From: an uncultured Desulfobacter sp.
GTDB taxonomy: Bacteria; Desulfobacterota; Desulfobacteria; Desulfobacterales; Desulfobacteraceae
Assembly (NCBI RefSeq): GCF_963665355.1
Contig: NZ_OY762229.1
Coordinates: 5,146,001 to 5,210,000, forward strand
Reading direction: 5' to 3'
DNA length: 64,000 nt
Below the pieces are notes generated by a model. The model was not told where the DNA came from. It did no database searches and worked only from the letters and a program-made list of their open reading frames with translations. How positions within the stretch are numbered: position 1 is the first letter of the stretch; each line of letters begins with the position of its first letter. The position numbers were made by a program, and so were the translations under genes. Positions 34,852 through 44,702 of this stretch are shown here, in pieces.

Positions 34852-35454
34852 ATGAATCGAAAAGAAGCAAATAAGGCGGAAACACGGCAGCTGATTCTTC
34901 AAGCGGCCAGAAAACTGTTTTTTGAAGAAGAATTCAGCCAATGCACAATGCGGCGGGTTGCGGCAGAAGCCGGTGTGTCTGCCGCGTCTGTTGTTGTTCA
35001 TTTTAAAAATAAAACCGCACTCATGGAGGCGGCCCTGGCCGAAGACATTGGGCGAATCTGGCATAGCGCTTTAAAAACCATGCCCGCCAGGGGGCCCTTG
35101 GACACACGCATAAAACATATCTGGCTGACCATGTTTAAGTTCTATGATGGAAACAGGAATCTGTACCGGGAACTGCTCAGCAGCACGGTATTTACACTTG
35201 AAGAGGATACGCCTGCCCTGCGCAGGGATATTGACAACTTTCTCAACTTTCTTGTTTCTGTGATTGAAGAGGAAAAAACAGCAGGCCGGATGGCCGGAGA
35301 CGTGGACAGCATGCTTTTGTCCATGTCGCTTTTTGTACAGTACTTTGGTGTGGAGGTGATGTTTTTCCGGGATCCGGCCATGCCCCCTGAAAAGGCAGCA
35401 GAAATGGCACAGTTAATGAACCGGCAGACGCTTACAGGTCTTGAGATCAATTAA
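34852..35454 (+). CDS. TetR-family transcriptional regulator
   Basis: Start set at ATG 34852, which AAGG precedes by 5 nt; a GTG at 34846 is less likely. 200 residues. The N-terminal helix-turn-helix (about 8-55) reads ETRQLILQAARKLFFEEEF then CTMRRVAAEAGVSAASVVVHF. The C-terminal ligand domain is all helical. It probably represses its own promoter and the three envelope genes that follow with 24-60 bp spacing, responding to a hydrophobic ligand. Palindromes over the promoter are candidate operators. Confidence 0.9.
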   Translation: MNRKEANKAETRQLILQAARKLFFEEEFSQCTMRRVAAEAGVSAASVVVHFKNKTALMEAALAEDIGRIWHSALKTMPARGPLDTRIKHIWLTMFKFYDGNRNLYRELLSSTVFTLEEDTPALRRDIDNFLNFLVSVIEEEKTAGRMAGDVDSMLLSMSLFVQYFGVEVMFFRDPAMPPEKAAEMAQLMNRQTLTGLEIN

Positions 35455-35489
35455 AAATGCAGCGGCACAAAACAGCAAAGGAACAATCC

Positions 35490-37913
35490 ATGGCCATGAT
35501 TCACAACAAACTGGAATCCTTCTTTGAAGCCATTGCAAAGTGGGTTTATGCACATGGTGTCTTAACCTTAGGCCTTATCCTGCTGGTATCGGTCATGCTC
35601 GCGCGCCAGCTGCCCCACCTGACCATTGATACCAGAGATCAAAGCTTTTTCCACCCGGATGATCCCACCTTGGTGGCCTACGATCAGTTCAGGTATCAGT
35701 TTGGCCAGGACGATATCTTCTTTATTGCCATGGAGCCTGAAAACGGACTGACGCCATCTTTTTTTAATACAATGAACCGGCTTCACAGGGAGTTGGAAGA
35801 CAATGTCCCCTATCTGGACGAGGTAAAAAGCCTGATCAACGGGAGGATTGTCCGGGCGGACCATGACACCCTTATTGTGGAGGACCTGATCCCGGAACCA
35901 CCTGAAAACTTCATCGAAAACCAGCGGATTTTGACATTGACCAACCATTATCCCCTGTATGAAAATTTTCTGGTTTCAAAGGACCGCACCCTGGCAATGA
36001 TTATGGTCAAAGCCCAGGCTTTTGTACAGCCATCCCAGGATGACCTTTTAACCGGATTTGAACCGGATCCTGCCGCACACGCCCCCATTGCCGCCCAATA
36101 CCTGGACAATGAACAGAATGTTGAAATCAATGACCGGATTCGTGAAATCGTCGATAAATATCGCGGCCAGGGCATTAAATTTTTCTTTGCAGGTACTCCT
36201 GTTTTTGCCGCGGAACTGCAACGTGGGCTTGAAAAAGATCTGGGACTGATGACGCCTTTGTCATTTCTGCTGATCATTATATTTCTGGCCATCCTGTTCC
36301 GGCGGGTGTCGGGCGTGGTATACCCTGTTATCATTGTACTGCTTTCGCTGACCTCTTCCCTGGGGCTTATGGCGGTCTGGAAAATTCCCGTCTCCAATGC
36401 CATCATGATTCTGCCCACCTTTCTAATTGTTGTAGGTGTCGGGGATAGCGTGCACATCCTCACCATTTTTTACCGCAATATTCAAAAGGATCAGAATCAT
36501 AAACCGGACAAAAAAGCTGCCATAATCAATGCTGTGGCCTATTCCGGACTGCCGGTCCTGATGACCAGCCTGACAACCGCCTGCGGACTGTTATCATTTG
36601 TCTGGGCTGATGTGGCCATCATAGCCCAGCTTGGATATATTGCCCCGGCAGGGGTCATGATTGCATTTTTCTATACGGTTCTGCTGCTGCCCGCCCTGGT
36701 TGCCGTCTTTCCCATAAAAACAAAACAATTGCAGCCCCAGGGTCAGCCGCCCGTTGCGGACCGGATATTTGACGGCATTGCCAACATCGCAACAGGCAAG
36801 CCCCTGGCGGTTACGGCTGTGTGGATTGGTTTGTTTTTAGTGGCCGCAATAGCCTCGTTCAACCTTAGGTTTTCCCACAATGCCATGTCCTGGCTGCCCC
36901 ACGACTCCACGGCCCGGGAGGGCACCCGGCTGATGGACCGGAAAAACGGAGGCACGGTCATGCTGGAGATCATCCTTGATTCCGGGCGGGTAAACGGACT
37001 GCATGACCCGGATCTTCTTTCGCGCATGGATCAAGCCGGGAAAGTGATTCCAACAATTTGCGAACACAATATCAGGGCCGGCAAGGTGGTCTCCATGGTC
37101 GATGTCCTCAAGGAGACCAACAGGGCCCTGAACGGGGATGCGGATCTTGCCTATGCGTTGCCGGAGACCCGGCAGCTGGCAGCCCAGGAACTGATCCTGT
37201 TTGAATCCAGCGGCAGTGATGATCTGGCTGAACTTGCGGACGGCAAATACCAAAAAGCGCGCATCTCTGTTCTAGCGCCTTTTACCGATTCAATTCTTTA
37301 CCAGGACTATGTAGAAAAAATAAAAAATTATCTGGCCCTTCAATTCCCCCATGAAGCCGTCTCCCTCACAGGCCACATGGCGCTGTTCATCGGCATCACA
37401 AAGATGTTTATCACCAGCATGGCCAAAAGCTATCTGTTTGCCTTTCTGGCCATTACCATCATAATGATGGCGATCATGGGTAATTTTAAAATCGGTTTGA
37501 TAAGCATGATTGCCAATATTGTACCCATTGTGTTGGTTTTCGGGGTCATGGGGGGAGCCCGCATCCCCATAGATATGGTAACCATCCTTGTGGGAAGTAT
37601 TATATTAGGCCTGGTGGTGGATGACACCATTCATTTTCTTCACCATTTCAAAAGGGCCTATGAGTTGAGCGGGTGCGTTGAAACCGCTGTCAAAGAGACT
37701 TTGCACAACACCGGCAGGGCGATTATGATCACAAGCTTTGTGCTTAGCGGAGGATTCATCATCTATACCACGGCCTACCTGTCCTGTTATGTCCGGTTCG
37801 GCATATTAACCGCCAGTGCTGTTTTATTTGCCCTGGCCGCTGATTTAATTCTTTTGCCGGCGCTTTTGACCCTGGTGTATGGGCGTGGGGCAAAAAAGGC
37901 TGGTCAAAATTAA
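35490..37913 (+). CDS. RND-superfamily (MMPL) exporter
   Basis: Start placed at ATG 35490 because AAAGGA lies just upstream; the frame is open from 35457. 807 residues with two copies of the MMPL unit: one helix, a large periplasmic loop, then five to six helices (LTPLSFLLIIIFLAILFRR-type and FAFLAITIIMMAIMG-type blocks). Charged motifs GVGDSVHILTIFY and GLVVDDTIHFLHHFKR mark the proton-relay helix 4 positions. Such pumps export lipids or hydrophobic compounds, or move sterol-like molecules. It acts with the LolA-like and DUF1302-like products that follow. Confidence 0.9.
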   Translation: MAMIHNKLESFFEAIAKWVYAHGVLTLGLILLVSVMLARQLPHLTIDTRDQSFFHPDDPTLVAYDQFRYQFGQDDIFFIAMEPENGLTPSFFNTMNRLHRELEDNVPYLDEVKSLINGRIVRADHDTLIVEDLIPEPPENFIENQRILTLTNHYPLYENFLVSKDRTLAMIMVKAQAFVQPSQDDLLTGFEPDPAAHAPIAAQYLDNEQNVEINDRIREIVDKYRGQGIKFFFAGTPVFAAELQRGLEKDLGLMTPLSFLLIIIFLAILFRRVSGVVYPVIIVLLSLTSSLGLMAVWKIPVSNAIMILPTFLIVVGVGDSVHILTIFYRNIQKDQNHKPDKKAAIINAVAYSGLPVLMTSLTTACGLLSFVWADVAIIAQLGYIAPAGVMIAFFYTVLLLPALVAVFPIKTKQLQPQGQPPVADRIFDGIANIATGKPLAVTAVWIGLFLVAAIASFNLRFSHNAMSWLPHDSTAREGTRLMDRKNGGTVMLEIILDSGRVNGLHDPDLLSRMDQAGKVIPTICEHNIRAGKVVSMVDVLKETNRALNGDADLAYALPETRQLAAQELILFESSGSDDLAELADGKYQKARISVLAPFTDSILYQDYVEKIKNYLALQFPHEAVSLTGHMALFIGITKMFITSMAKSYLFAFLAITIIMMAIMGNFKIGLISMIANIVPIVLVFGVMGGARIPIDMVTILVGSIILGLVVDDTIHFLHHFKRAYELSGCVETAVKETLHNTGRAIMITSFVLSGGFIIYTTAYLSCYVRFGILTASAVLFALAADLILLPALLTLVYGRGAKKAGQN

Positions 37914-37937
37914 ATATAAACCGTCGGAGAACATAAA

Positions 37938-38768
37938 ATGAAAAAACAAAAAGTAACGATCTGGATCCGGAAGGAATTCCTTATCTTGATTTTGTTGATA
38001 TTGAGTTCTGCCTGGGCACTGGCAGATGACCCTGATGCACGCAAAATTATGGAACAGGTGGATGCCAGACAGACCGGGGACAACCGGGTGGCTCAAATGG
38101 AAATGATCCTGACGGATAAAAACGGCAGTCAACGGATTCGAAAAATACAGACATTTATCAAGGACAAGGGACCGGACACCATGTCCCTGATGTTTTTTCT
38201 CACCCCGGCAGATGTGCATAAAACCGCTTTTTTGAACATTGATTATGATGACCCCAATCACGACGATGACCAATGGCTCTATCTGCCGGCGCTTAAGAAA
38301 ACCAAACGCATTGCCTCTGCGGATAAAAGCGGCAGTTTCATGGGCTCGGACATGAACTACTCGGATATGACGGACCGCGAACTGACCGATTATGATTACA
38401 GTTTTTACGAAAAGGGCCGGGAGCAGGTTTTTGACAATATCAAAACTTGGGCCATATGGGCCATTCCCAGATCCGACAAGGTTATAAAAGAGACCGGATA
38501 CGAAAAAGAGCTTCTTTTTGTCCGCCAGGACAACGATGTGGTGACCCGGTCCATTGGCTGGGTGGAAAACAGTCCGGATCTGAAATACATGACGGTGCGT
38601 CAACTGGATATAATTGATGGTATATGGGTGGCCACAAGTATGCAGATCACGCGTAAAAAAGGAAAACAAACCGTCCATAAAACAGATCTGATCCTGGACA
38701 GGGTTAAATTTAACCAGGATCTTGATGAGGGGATGTTTTCCGTCCGGCAGATGGAAAAAGGCCTGTAG
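37938..38768 (+). CDS. LolA-like outer-membrane lipoprotein-sorting family protein
   Basis: 276 residues with a signal peptide ending near ALADDPDA. The sequence fits the PF17131-type family found beside MMPL pumps: DARKIMEQVDARQTGDN, DDQWLYLPALKKTKRIASAD, SFMGSDMNYSDM, RQLDIIDGIWVATSMQ. The half-barrel fold binds lipid in the periplasm. Its gene neighbours suggest it passes the substrate of the MMPL pump towards the outer membrane. It lies 24 nt after the pump gene. Confidence 0.88.
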   Translation: MKKQKVTIWIRKEFLILILLILSSAWALADDPDARKIMEQVDARQTGDNRVAQMEMILTDKNGSQRIRKIQTFIKDKGPDTMSLMFFLTPADVHKTAFLNIDYDDPNHDDDQWLYLPALKKTKRIASADKSGSFMGSDMNYSDMTDRELTDYDYSFYEKGREQVFDNIKTWAIWAIPRSDKVIKETGYEKELLFVRQDNDVVTRSIGWVENSPDLKYMTVRQLDIIDGIWVATSMQITRKKGKQTVHKTDLILDRVKFNQDLDEGMFSVRQMEKGL

Positions 38769-38819
38769 ATAAACTGCCGCATTGACACCACCGTATTAAA
38801 CCATGAAGGGTGTGCCGGC

Positions 38820-40346
38820 ATGAGAGTCCTTGCCTTTCAAATCCCATGGGGCCTTATCAATCAGAAAAAAACAATGAGCATAGCCTGGCCGCGTTCTATA
38901 AAAAGAGTGGGTCTGGCAATCTTCGTGATGATGCTGTCCTCTATCCTGTGTCAACCCGCCCCGGCCCATGGGGGGGGGAACGAGCTGCTCCACGGATTTG
39001 ACGAAGCGCCTCCGGTCCCGGAGGACAGCCTTTGGGACGGATTTAAAGACGAGAACCCAACGGAAAATGCCCTGGATGCTTTACCCCACGACAGAGTGCC
39101 TGAACAACGGCTTTTTCGCCTGACCGGCCACATGAAAACAGCCGGCGCCTATAACTTTTCCAGTGACGCGCCGGTCCGGGAAAACACGAACTGGCAGGGC
39201 TTTTCACGCCTGAAGGCAGGAATGCTGCTGGAACTTGAAATCAAGCCCACAGATAAAGGGCGCATATTTGACTGGTTTATATTTGCCAGTGGATTTGCCT
39301 GGTATGATTTCATTTACCTAACCAAAGGGCGTGAAAATTATACGGATGAGGTCCTGGACGCCTACGAAACCAAAGCACAATTACGCGAACTATATCTGCT
39401 GGCCACCCCGGCAAAACACCTGGACATCAAAACCGGCCGTCAAATTGTGGTATGGGGAACATCCGATTACGTCCGGGTGGTGGACATTCTAAATCCCCTT
39501 GATCTCAAAGACCCCGGGACCACGGACATCGAAGACCTTCGGCTGCCGGTGGCCATGAGCAAAATCGACTATTACCGGGGACCTTTCAATCTGTCCGGCA
39601 TCATGATCCATGAAGTCCGGTTCAATGAGACTCCCCCATACGGATCCGGGTTTTATCCCTATTCCAGCGCCCCGGCTTATGAAGAAACCCCGGACTGCGA
39701 TCTGGAAAACACCCAGTTTGCACTGGCACTTAAATCAAGATTCTCCGGTTGGGATATGGGACTGTACTGGGCAGACATATACCATCCGGATACCTATATT
39801 GAAGACGTGTCAGACGGTGTTACGCCTGTCCTGGTGCAAAAGCATGAACGGGTGAACATGTTCGGGGCATCAACAACCATTGTAAACGGAAGCTGGATTT
39901 TCAAGGCTGAATCTGCATACTGGGACAAACTGAGATACACGAATATGCCCAATAAGAAATTTTCACGGCTGGATGTTATGGCCGGCTTTGAATACAGTGG
40001 ATTTTCTGATACCCGGATCTGTGTGGAGCTGGTCAACCAGCATCTTTTTAACTATAAAAGCCAATTGAAAAACGATCCCGACGGCATTGATGAAGATCAG
40101 CTGCAATCGGTCATCTGTATTGAAAAAAATTTTATGCATGATATCCTTACGTTGACATTTTTCGCCGCAGGGTACGGAAAAAAGTGGCAGGGTGGCTCCT
40201 ACCAGATATTTTCAGCCCAATATGATGTCTTAGACAACATTACACTAAAAGCCGGGGTCGTGTTTTACCAGTCAGGGGACCTGTCAATGTTCAAGGACAT
40301 TGGGGGAAATGATCAGCTTTTTCTTGAATTAAAATATAGTTTTTGA
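38820..40346 (+). CDS. DUF1302-like outer-membrane beta-barrel protein
   Basis: 508 residues from ATG 38820 (AAGGG upstream). A second ATG at 38874 would place the signal helix (VGLAIFVMMLSSILCQPAPA) closer to the N-terminus. The mature part is rich in alternating beta strands. It has RQIVVWGTSDYVRVVDILNPLDL, a hallmark of DUF1302-type barrels, and ends in aromatic Phe (LKYSF), typical for outer-membrane insertion. Together with the MMPL pump and LolA-like protein it probably forms an envelope lipid or hydrophobic-compound route. Convergent with the OFA transporter gene downstream. Confidence 0.78.
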   Translation: MRVLAFQIPWGLINQKKTMSIAWPRSIKRVGLAIFVMMLSSILCQPAPAHGGGNELLHGFDEAPPVPEDSLWDGFKDENPTENALDALPHDRVPEQRLFRLTGHMKTAGAYNFSSDAPVRENTNWQGFSRLKAGMLLELEIKPTDKGRIFDWFIFASGFAWYDFIYLTKGRENYTDEVLDAYETKAQLRELYLLATPAKHLDIKTGRQIVVWGTSDYVRVVDILNPLDLKDPGTTDIEDLRLPVAMSKIDYYRGPFNLSGIMIHEVRFNETPPYGSGFYPYSSAPAYEETPDCDLENTQFALALKSRFSGWDMGLYWADIYHPDTYIEDVSDGVTPVLVQKHERVNMFGASTTIVNGSWIFKAESAYWDKLRYTNMPNKKFSRLDVMAGFEYSGFSDTRICVELVNQHLFNYKSQLKNDPDGIDEDQLQSVICIEKNFMHDILTLTFFAAGYGKKWQGGSYQIFSAQYDVLDNITLKAGVVFYQSGDLSMFKDIGGNDQLFLELKYSF

Positions 40347-40483
40347 TGTCATAATTCTCACGTTCAAATACCTGTCATTTACACGGACCGAAATCGGAAT
40401 TTAGCCGGATGCTGTATTCTTTTTCTTTTGAACAGCTGATCCGGATGTATTGCAATGTCAGCCCTCACAGGAATTTCAGATTG

Positions 40484-41812
40484 TCAAGAAATAGAGGGTC
40501 CCCCGCCGGAGGCTTTATCCCGAACCTCGGGCTTGAGCTCAAAAGGCCTGTCGGACAGGGCCAGGGAAAAGGCAAAGCCCAGGGCCAGGAGGATCGCACC
40601 ACCGGCGTAGGTATAGACACCGGGGTTGGCAGGAAAGCGGTCACGGATAATGGCGGTCAGCTGGGGGCCGATGATCCCGCCGGCAGACCAGCCCGTGAGA
40701 ATCACGCCATAGACAACGGGCATCCGGACCGGACCGAATACATCCAGGACAAATGCCGGCATGGCGCCGAATCCGCCGCCATAGCAGAGCAGGACATAGC
40801 AGACCAGGGCACCGAAGATCCATGGTGATCTGATGTAAATGAGTGCGATGAATATGGCGATCTGGCTGCCCACCAGCAAGCGAAAAGCATTGGTCCGGCC
40901 GACCTTGTCCGACAGGCTGCCCCAAAAAAAACGGCCCAGACCATTAAACACGGAACTGACCGCGATCAACGTAGCGCCGGCTGCTGCCAGGGCTGCCGGG
41001 TCAGAATATTTCTGGGCATGGGAAGCTTTGAGCAGCGCCTGCATCATGGGCGACTGAAAACCGATAAACATGATGCCGGCGGAAACGTTACAGGTGAGCA
41101 CCATCCACATCATGAAAAATTTTCTGGACAGGACGCATTGCCGTCCTGTTAATGCGGCACCGACCGATCTGTGGTCTGAACCTGCGGCCTGTGCCGGGGT
41201 GTAGCCCGCCGGGATAAATCCCTGGGGCGGGTTGACCAGATTGTAAGCGGCGGGCAGGGTCAGAACCAGCATGACAATGCCGATCCAGAAAAAGACCTGC
41301 ACCAAATTATGGTCAAAACGGGTCATGAGGATGGGTGCAATGAGCTTGGACATGACCAGGGCGCCGAAGCCAAAACCCATGACCACCATACCCGTCACAA
41401 AACCCTTTTTGTCAGGAAACCACTTGGCCACCGTGGCCACCGGGGTCACGTAACCCAGGCCAAGCCCGGCACCGCCGATAAACCCGTACCCCATGTAAAG
41501 CAACACCAGATTGTGCATGCTCAACGCCAGGGCCGCGATCAGGTACCCTGCACCGAACAGAATCCCCCCGGCCATGGCCAGTTTCCGGGGACCGGTCTTT
41601 GCCAGGTTCATGCCGCCCCAGGCAGCGGCCAGACCCAGGCAGCAGATGGCCGTACTGAAGGTCCAGGCCACCTGGCTGTTGCTCCAGCCGTAGGTGGTGA
41701 CCAGGGGTTTTTGAAAAAAACTCCAGGCGTAAACCGTGCCCAGACAGACCTGGAGCAGGGTTCCGGAGATGGCGATCCGCCAGCGGTTGGGGCAATTACA
41801 GGCATCACTCAT
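40484..41812 (-). CDS. MFS transporter, oxalate/formate antiporter (OFA) family
   Basis: 442 residues, 12 predicted helices. Family marks are LLQVCLGTVYAWSFFQKPLV at the N-terminus, GFIGGAGLGLGYVTPVATVAKWFPDKKG and GRFFWGSLSDKVGR. OFA members exchange oxalate, formate, lactate, pyruvate or other small carboxylates. The gene lies 87 bp after livF on the same strand and may be transcribed with the branched-chain amino acid importer. The substrate is not defined by sequence. Confidence 0.88.
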   Translation of the reverse strand: MSDACNCPNRWRIAISGTLLQVCLGTVYAWSFFQKPLVTTYGWSNSQVAWTFSTAICCLGLAAAWGGMNLAKTGPRKLAMAGGILFGAGYLIAALALSMHNLVLLYMGYGFIGGAGLGLGYVTPVATVAKWFPDKKGFVTGMVVMGFGFGALVMSKLIAPILMTRFDHNLVQVFFWIGIVMLVLTLPAAYNLVNPPQGFIPAGYTPAQAAGSDHRSVGAALTGRQCVLSRKFFMMWMVLTCNVSAGIMFIGFQSPMMQALLKASHAQKYSDPAALAAAGATLIAVSSVFNGLGRFFWGSLSDKVGRTNAFRLLVGSQIAIFIALIYIRSPWIFGALVCYVLLCYGGGFGAMPAFVLDVFGPVRMPVVYGVILTGWSAGGIIGPQLTAIIRDRFPANPGVYTYAGGAILLALGFAFSLALSDRPFELKPEVRDKASGGGPSIS

Positions 41813-41898
41813 GTCATATATCCAATATAGGAGCCGGCCGGATCCACTGGGGGATGCCGGAGCCGGGCTGGGTTTTGGGTTTCAAATGGAAAAAACGA

Positions 41899-42612
41899 TT
41901 ATGCGCCCAGGTACGCTTTTTTTACCTCAGGATCGTCAAGCAGCTGATGGGCAGGCCCCTCCAGTACAAGGGTGCCATGTTCAATCACATACCCTCTCTG
42001 GGCAAACTTAAGGGCAAGCCTGGCATTCTGCTCCACCAGCAGAATGGTGGTGCCGTACCTGTTGATCTCCTTTAAGGCGTCAAACATCTCAAGCATGAGC
42101 AAAGGTGCAAGCCCCATGGAGGGCTCATCCAGAATCATGAGTTTTCTGCCGCTCAAATATCCCCTCCCCACGGCAAGCATCTGCTGTTCTCCGCCGGACA
42201 GGGTGCCGGCCACCTGGTTCTTTCGTTCTTCAAGGCGGGGAAAAAGATCAAACACCCACTTTTTATCCTTTTCAATCTGCCCGGTGTCTTTTCTGGCAAA
42301 ACAGGCCAGGGTCAGATTCTCCGTCACCGTGAGGTTGCCGAATATTCTCCGGCCCTCGGGCACATGGGAGATTCCCAGTTTGCTGACCACCTTGTCGGTG
42401 TTGTATGCCAGAACATCCTGGCCCTCAAATTCAATGGAGGAGCCCGGCTCACTGGGCACCATGCGGGAGATGGCCCGAAGGGTGGTGCTTTTGCCGGCAC
42501 CATTGGCACCGATAATGGTAACGATCTCACCGGTATCAATGCTGAAGTCAAGCCCGTGCAGGGCCTTGATATTACCGTAGGAAACCTTAAGATTTTTAAC
42601 ATTGAGCTGCAT
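41899..42612 (-). CDS. livF: Branched-chain amino acid ABC transporter ATPase LivF
   Basis: 237 residues. Walker A GANGAGKSTTLRAIS, signature LSGGEQQMLAVGRGYLS, Walker B LMILDEPSMGLAP and switch LVEQNARLAL are complete. The SMGLAP form of Walker B is typical for LivF. Its ATG shares one base with the livG stop (TGATG), so the two ATPases are translationally coupled. It energises uptake of branched-chain amino acids or related carboxylates with LivG. Confidence 0.95.
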   Translation of the reverse strand: MQLNVKNLKVSYGNIKALHGLDFSIDTGEIVTIIGANGAGKSTTLRAISRMVPSEPGSSIEFEGQDVLAYNTDKVVSKLGISHVPEGRRIFGNLTVTENLTLACFARKDTGQIEKDKKWVFDLFPRLEERKNQVAGTLSGGEQQMLAVGRGYLSGRKLMILDEPSMGLAPLLMLEMFDALKEINRYGTTILLVEQNARLALKFAQRGYVIEHGTLVLEGPAHQLLDDPEVKKAYLGA

Positions 42613-43385
42613 CAGGTCAAATCCTCCTTGCCCAGGTAGGCTTCAATCACTTGGGGGTTGTTCTGGATCTCTTCGGGAGGTCCCTGGGCGATCACTTCGC
42701 CAAACACCAGGGTCTGGATATGCTGGCAAAGCTCCATCACAAATTTCATGCGGTGTTCAATCAGAAATATGGCCACACCGAAATCCCGGTGTACCTGTCT
42801 GATAATCTTAATCATCCGGATCAGCTCATCGGGTGTCATGCCTGCGGTGGGTTCATCCAGAAATAGCACCTTGGGATTGGTGGCCATGGCCCGGGCCATC
42901 TCCACTCGCCGCTGGGCCCCGTAGGGAAGGCTTGTGACCAGCTGGTCGGCATATTGTTTAACATCGAAAAGTTCCAGAAGCCGGTAGGCGTTCTCTTCGA
43001 CTCTGGATTCCTGCCTGCGGCATTTTCCGGTATTGAAAAATGCGTCGAACAGGCTGTAGGTGAGCTGGGAATAGTGGGCCATTTTAATATGGTCCAGCAC
43101 ATTCATGTGCCGCCAAAGCGCCAGGTTCTGAAAGGTTCTGCCAAGCCCTTTGGCCGCGATCTCGTTGGTTTCCAGGCCCACAAGATTCTCATTTTCAAGG
43201 GTGATACGGCCCTGGGTGGGGGTATATACCCCTGTGATCAGGTTGAAAACCGTTGTTTTACCTGCACCGTTGGGGCCGATCAGCCCCACAATCTGGTTGG
43301 GCCTCACGGAAAGATTATAGTTGTGGACCGCCCGCAACCCACCGAAATAGTGGGTCATTTTATCTACATGAAGTAATGGCGTCAT
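42612..43385 (-). CDS. livG: Branched-chain amino acid ABC transporter ATPase LivG
   Basis: 257 residues. Walker A GLIGPNGAGKTTVFNLITG, the LivG-typical GLGRTFQNLALWRHMNVLDH, signature SLPYGAQRRVEMARA, Walker B VLFLDEPTAGMTP and switch IFLIEHRMKFVMELC. The PYGAQRR form replaces LSGGQ, as is usual for LivG. It lies 12 bp after livM. Confidence 0.95.
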   Translation of the reverse strand: MTPLLHVDKMTHYFGGLRAVHNYNLSVRPNQIVGLIGPNGAGKTTVFNLITGVYTPTQGRITLENENLVGLETNEIAAKGLGRTFQNLALWRHMNVLDHIKMAHYSQLTYSLFDAFFNTGKCRRQESRVEENAYRLLELFDVKQYADQLVTSLPYGAQRRVEMARAMATNPKVLFLDEPTAGMTPDELIRMIKIIRQVHRDFGVAIFLIEHRMKFVMELCQHIQTLVFGEVIAQGPPEEIQNNPQVIEAYLGKEDLT

Positions 43386-43397
43386 GGGTGTTGCTCC

Positions 43398-44660
43398 TTA
43401 TTTACTCTTTCTGGCCGCAAGCAGTTTTCTGGCATTAATCTCCCTGAAAGAGATCAAACCATAGGGCCTGAAGATCATGACAAAAATCAGTATCAGCGGA
43501 ATGATGATCCACTTGAACAGCTCCAGGGGCCGCAGCGCCTCGCCCAAAATGTTTATGGAGACAGCCCCCACAATGGAACCCACAATGGAGTTAAGCCCGC
43601 CGAAATAGACCATGGCAAGGATCTCGGCCAGCCGGTTGATGCTGAACATGCCCGGATTTATATAGGCCAGCACATGGGCGAACAGCCCGCCGGCCACCCC
43701 GGCCCAGAACGCGCCGAACATGAACGCGGTCATCTTGGTTTTCCGGGTTTTCACGGTCATGGATTCCGAAGCCGCCTCATCATCGCGCACGGCATTGAGC
43801 GCCTTGCCCATGATGGAGGTGACAAAATTATGGATCACCCAGATACACAGCATGGTCCAGAAAAAAATCACATGGAGCGGCGCCAGATCCGGCTGTCCGC
43901 CCATTCCCCGGGCACCGCCGATGACATTGAGGTTTTCCACGGCACTTTTTACGATGAACATGAAGGCCAATGAGATAATGGCAAGATAATCACCCCGGGT
44001 TCTGAACGAAGGAATGGCCACCAGAAGAGACGCAACGGATGCGGCGGCACCTCCCATGATCAGAGCAACGGGGAAAAGCCACGGCCCCAGGGACGGCGGC
44101 AGCAGGGGCGCACCAAAAAGCCTGTCATTGGCAAACAACAGCAGGGTCATGGCCGAAGAGACATAGGCCCCCACAGCCATGAAGCCGGGATGGGAACAGG
44201 AGAACTCTCCCTGATAACCGTTAATGACGTTGACGCTGATGGTCAGGATTATCGAAATCAGTGTCAGTTTCACCACAAGCACACGGTAGTCGTTGATTCC
44301 TGCCCAAAGGGCCAGAATACCGTAGAAACAGCACAGATGAATCAGGGCAGACAACCACAGCGGCAACTTCTCCATCCCCCCTGCCAGGGGGTTGGTGAGA
44401 AAGGTGGAGGCTTTTGCCACAATGCAGACCGGCAGGACATAAACAAGCAGGTCGTAGGCCAGGGCACCGGGAATCATGATCGGGTCTTTGAGCATCAGAA
44501 TGGCACCGAAGAGCACCGGAATCTTGGGCAGTCCCAGGTAATATGAAATATAGTCGTATCCCCAGAAATACTCAATCAGGGCAGCAGCCAGCAATCCTGA
44601 AAACCAGCCCGCCATGGGTATATCGGAAAGAAATGTCTTAATTGATTGTACAATCTTCAT
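43398..44660 (-). CDS. livM: Branched-chain amino acid ABC transporter permease LivM
   Basis: 420 residues with about ten membrane helices. NGYQGEFSCSHPGFMAVGAYVSS and AVRDDEAASESMTVKTRKTK (the ATPase-coupling loop) are characteristic of LivM. It pairs with LivH to form the channel. It starts about 40 bp after livH. Confidence 0.93.
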   Translation of the reverse strand: MKIVQSIKTFLSDIPMAGWFSGLLAAALIEYFWGYDYISYYLGLPKIPVLFGAILMLKDPIMIPGALAYDLLVYVLPVCIVAKASTFLTNPLAGGMEKLPLWLSALIHLCCFYGILALWAGINDYRVLVVKLTLISIILTISVNVINGYQGEFSCSHPGFMAVGAYVSSAMTLLLFANDRLFGAPLLPPSLGPWLFPVALIMGGAAASVASLLVAIPSFRTRGDYLAIISLAFMFIVKSAVENLNVIGGARGMGGQPDLAPLHVIFFWTMLCIWVIHNFVTSIMGKALNAVRDDEAASESMTVKTRKTKMTAFMFGAFWAGVAGGLFAHVLAYINPGMFSINRLAEILAMVYFGGLNSIVGSIVGAVSINILGEALRPLELFKWIIIPLILIFVMIFRPYGLISFREINARKLLAARKSK

Positions 44661-44702
44661 GGCACGAATCTTTCTAAACGTTCTAAAACGGTAAAATAAA
44701 AA

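Noticed and set aside
44190-44546. Plus-strand frames opposite the liv genes
   Set aside because: They are antisense to livM, which has unambiguous family motifs.
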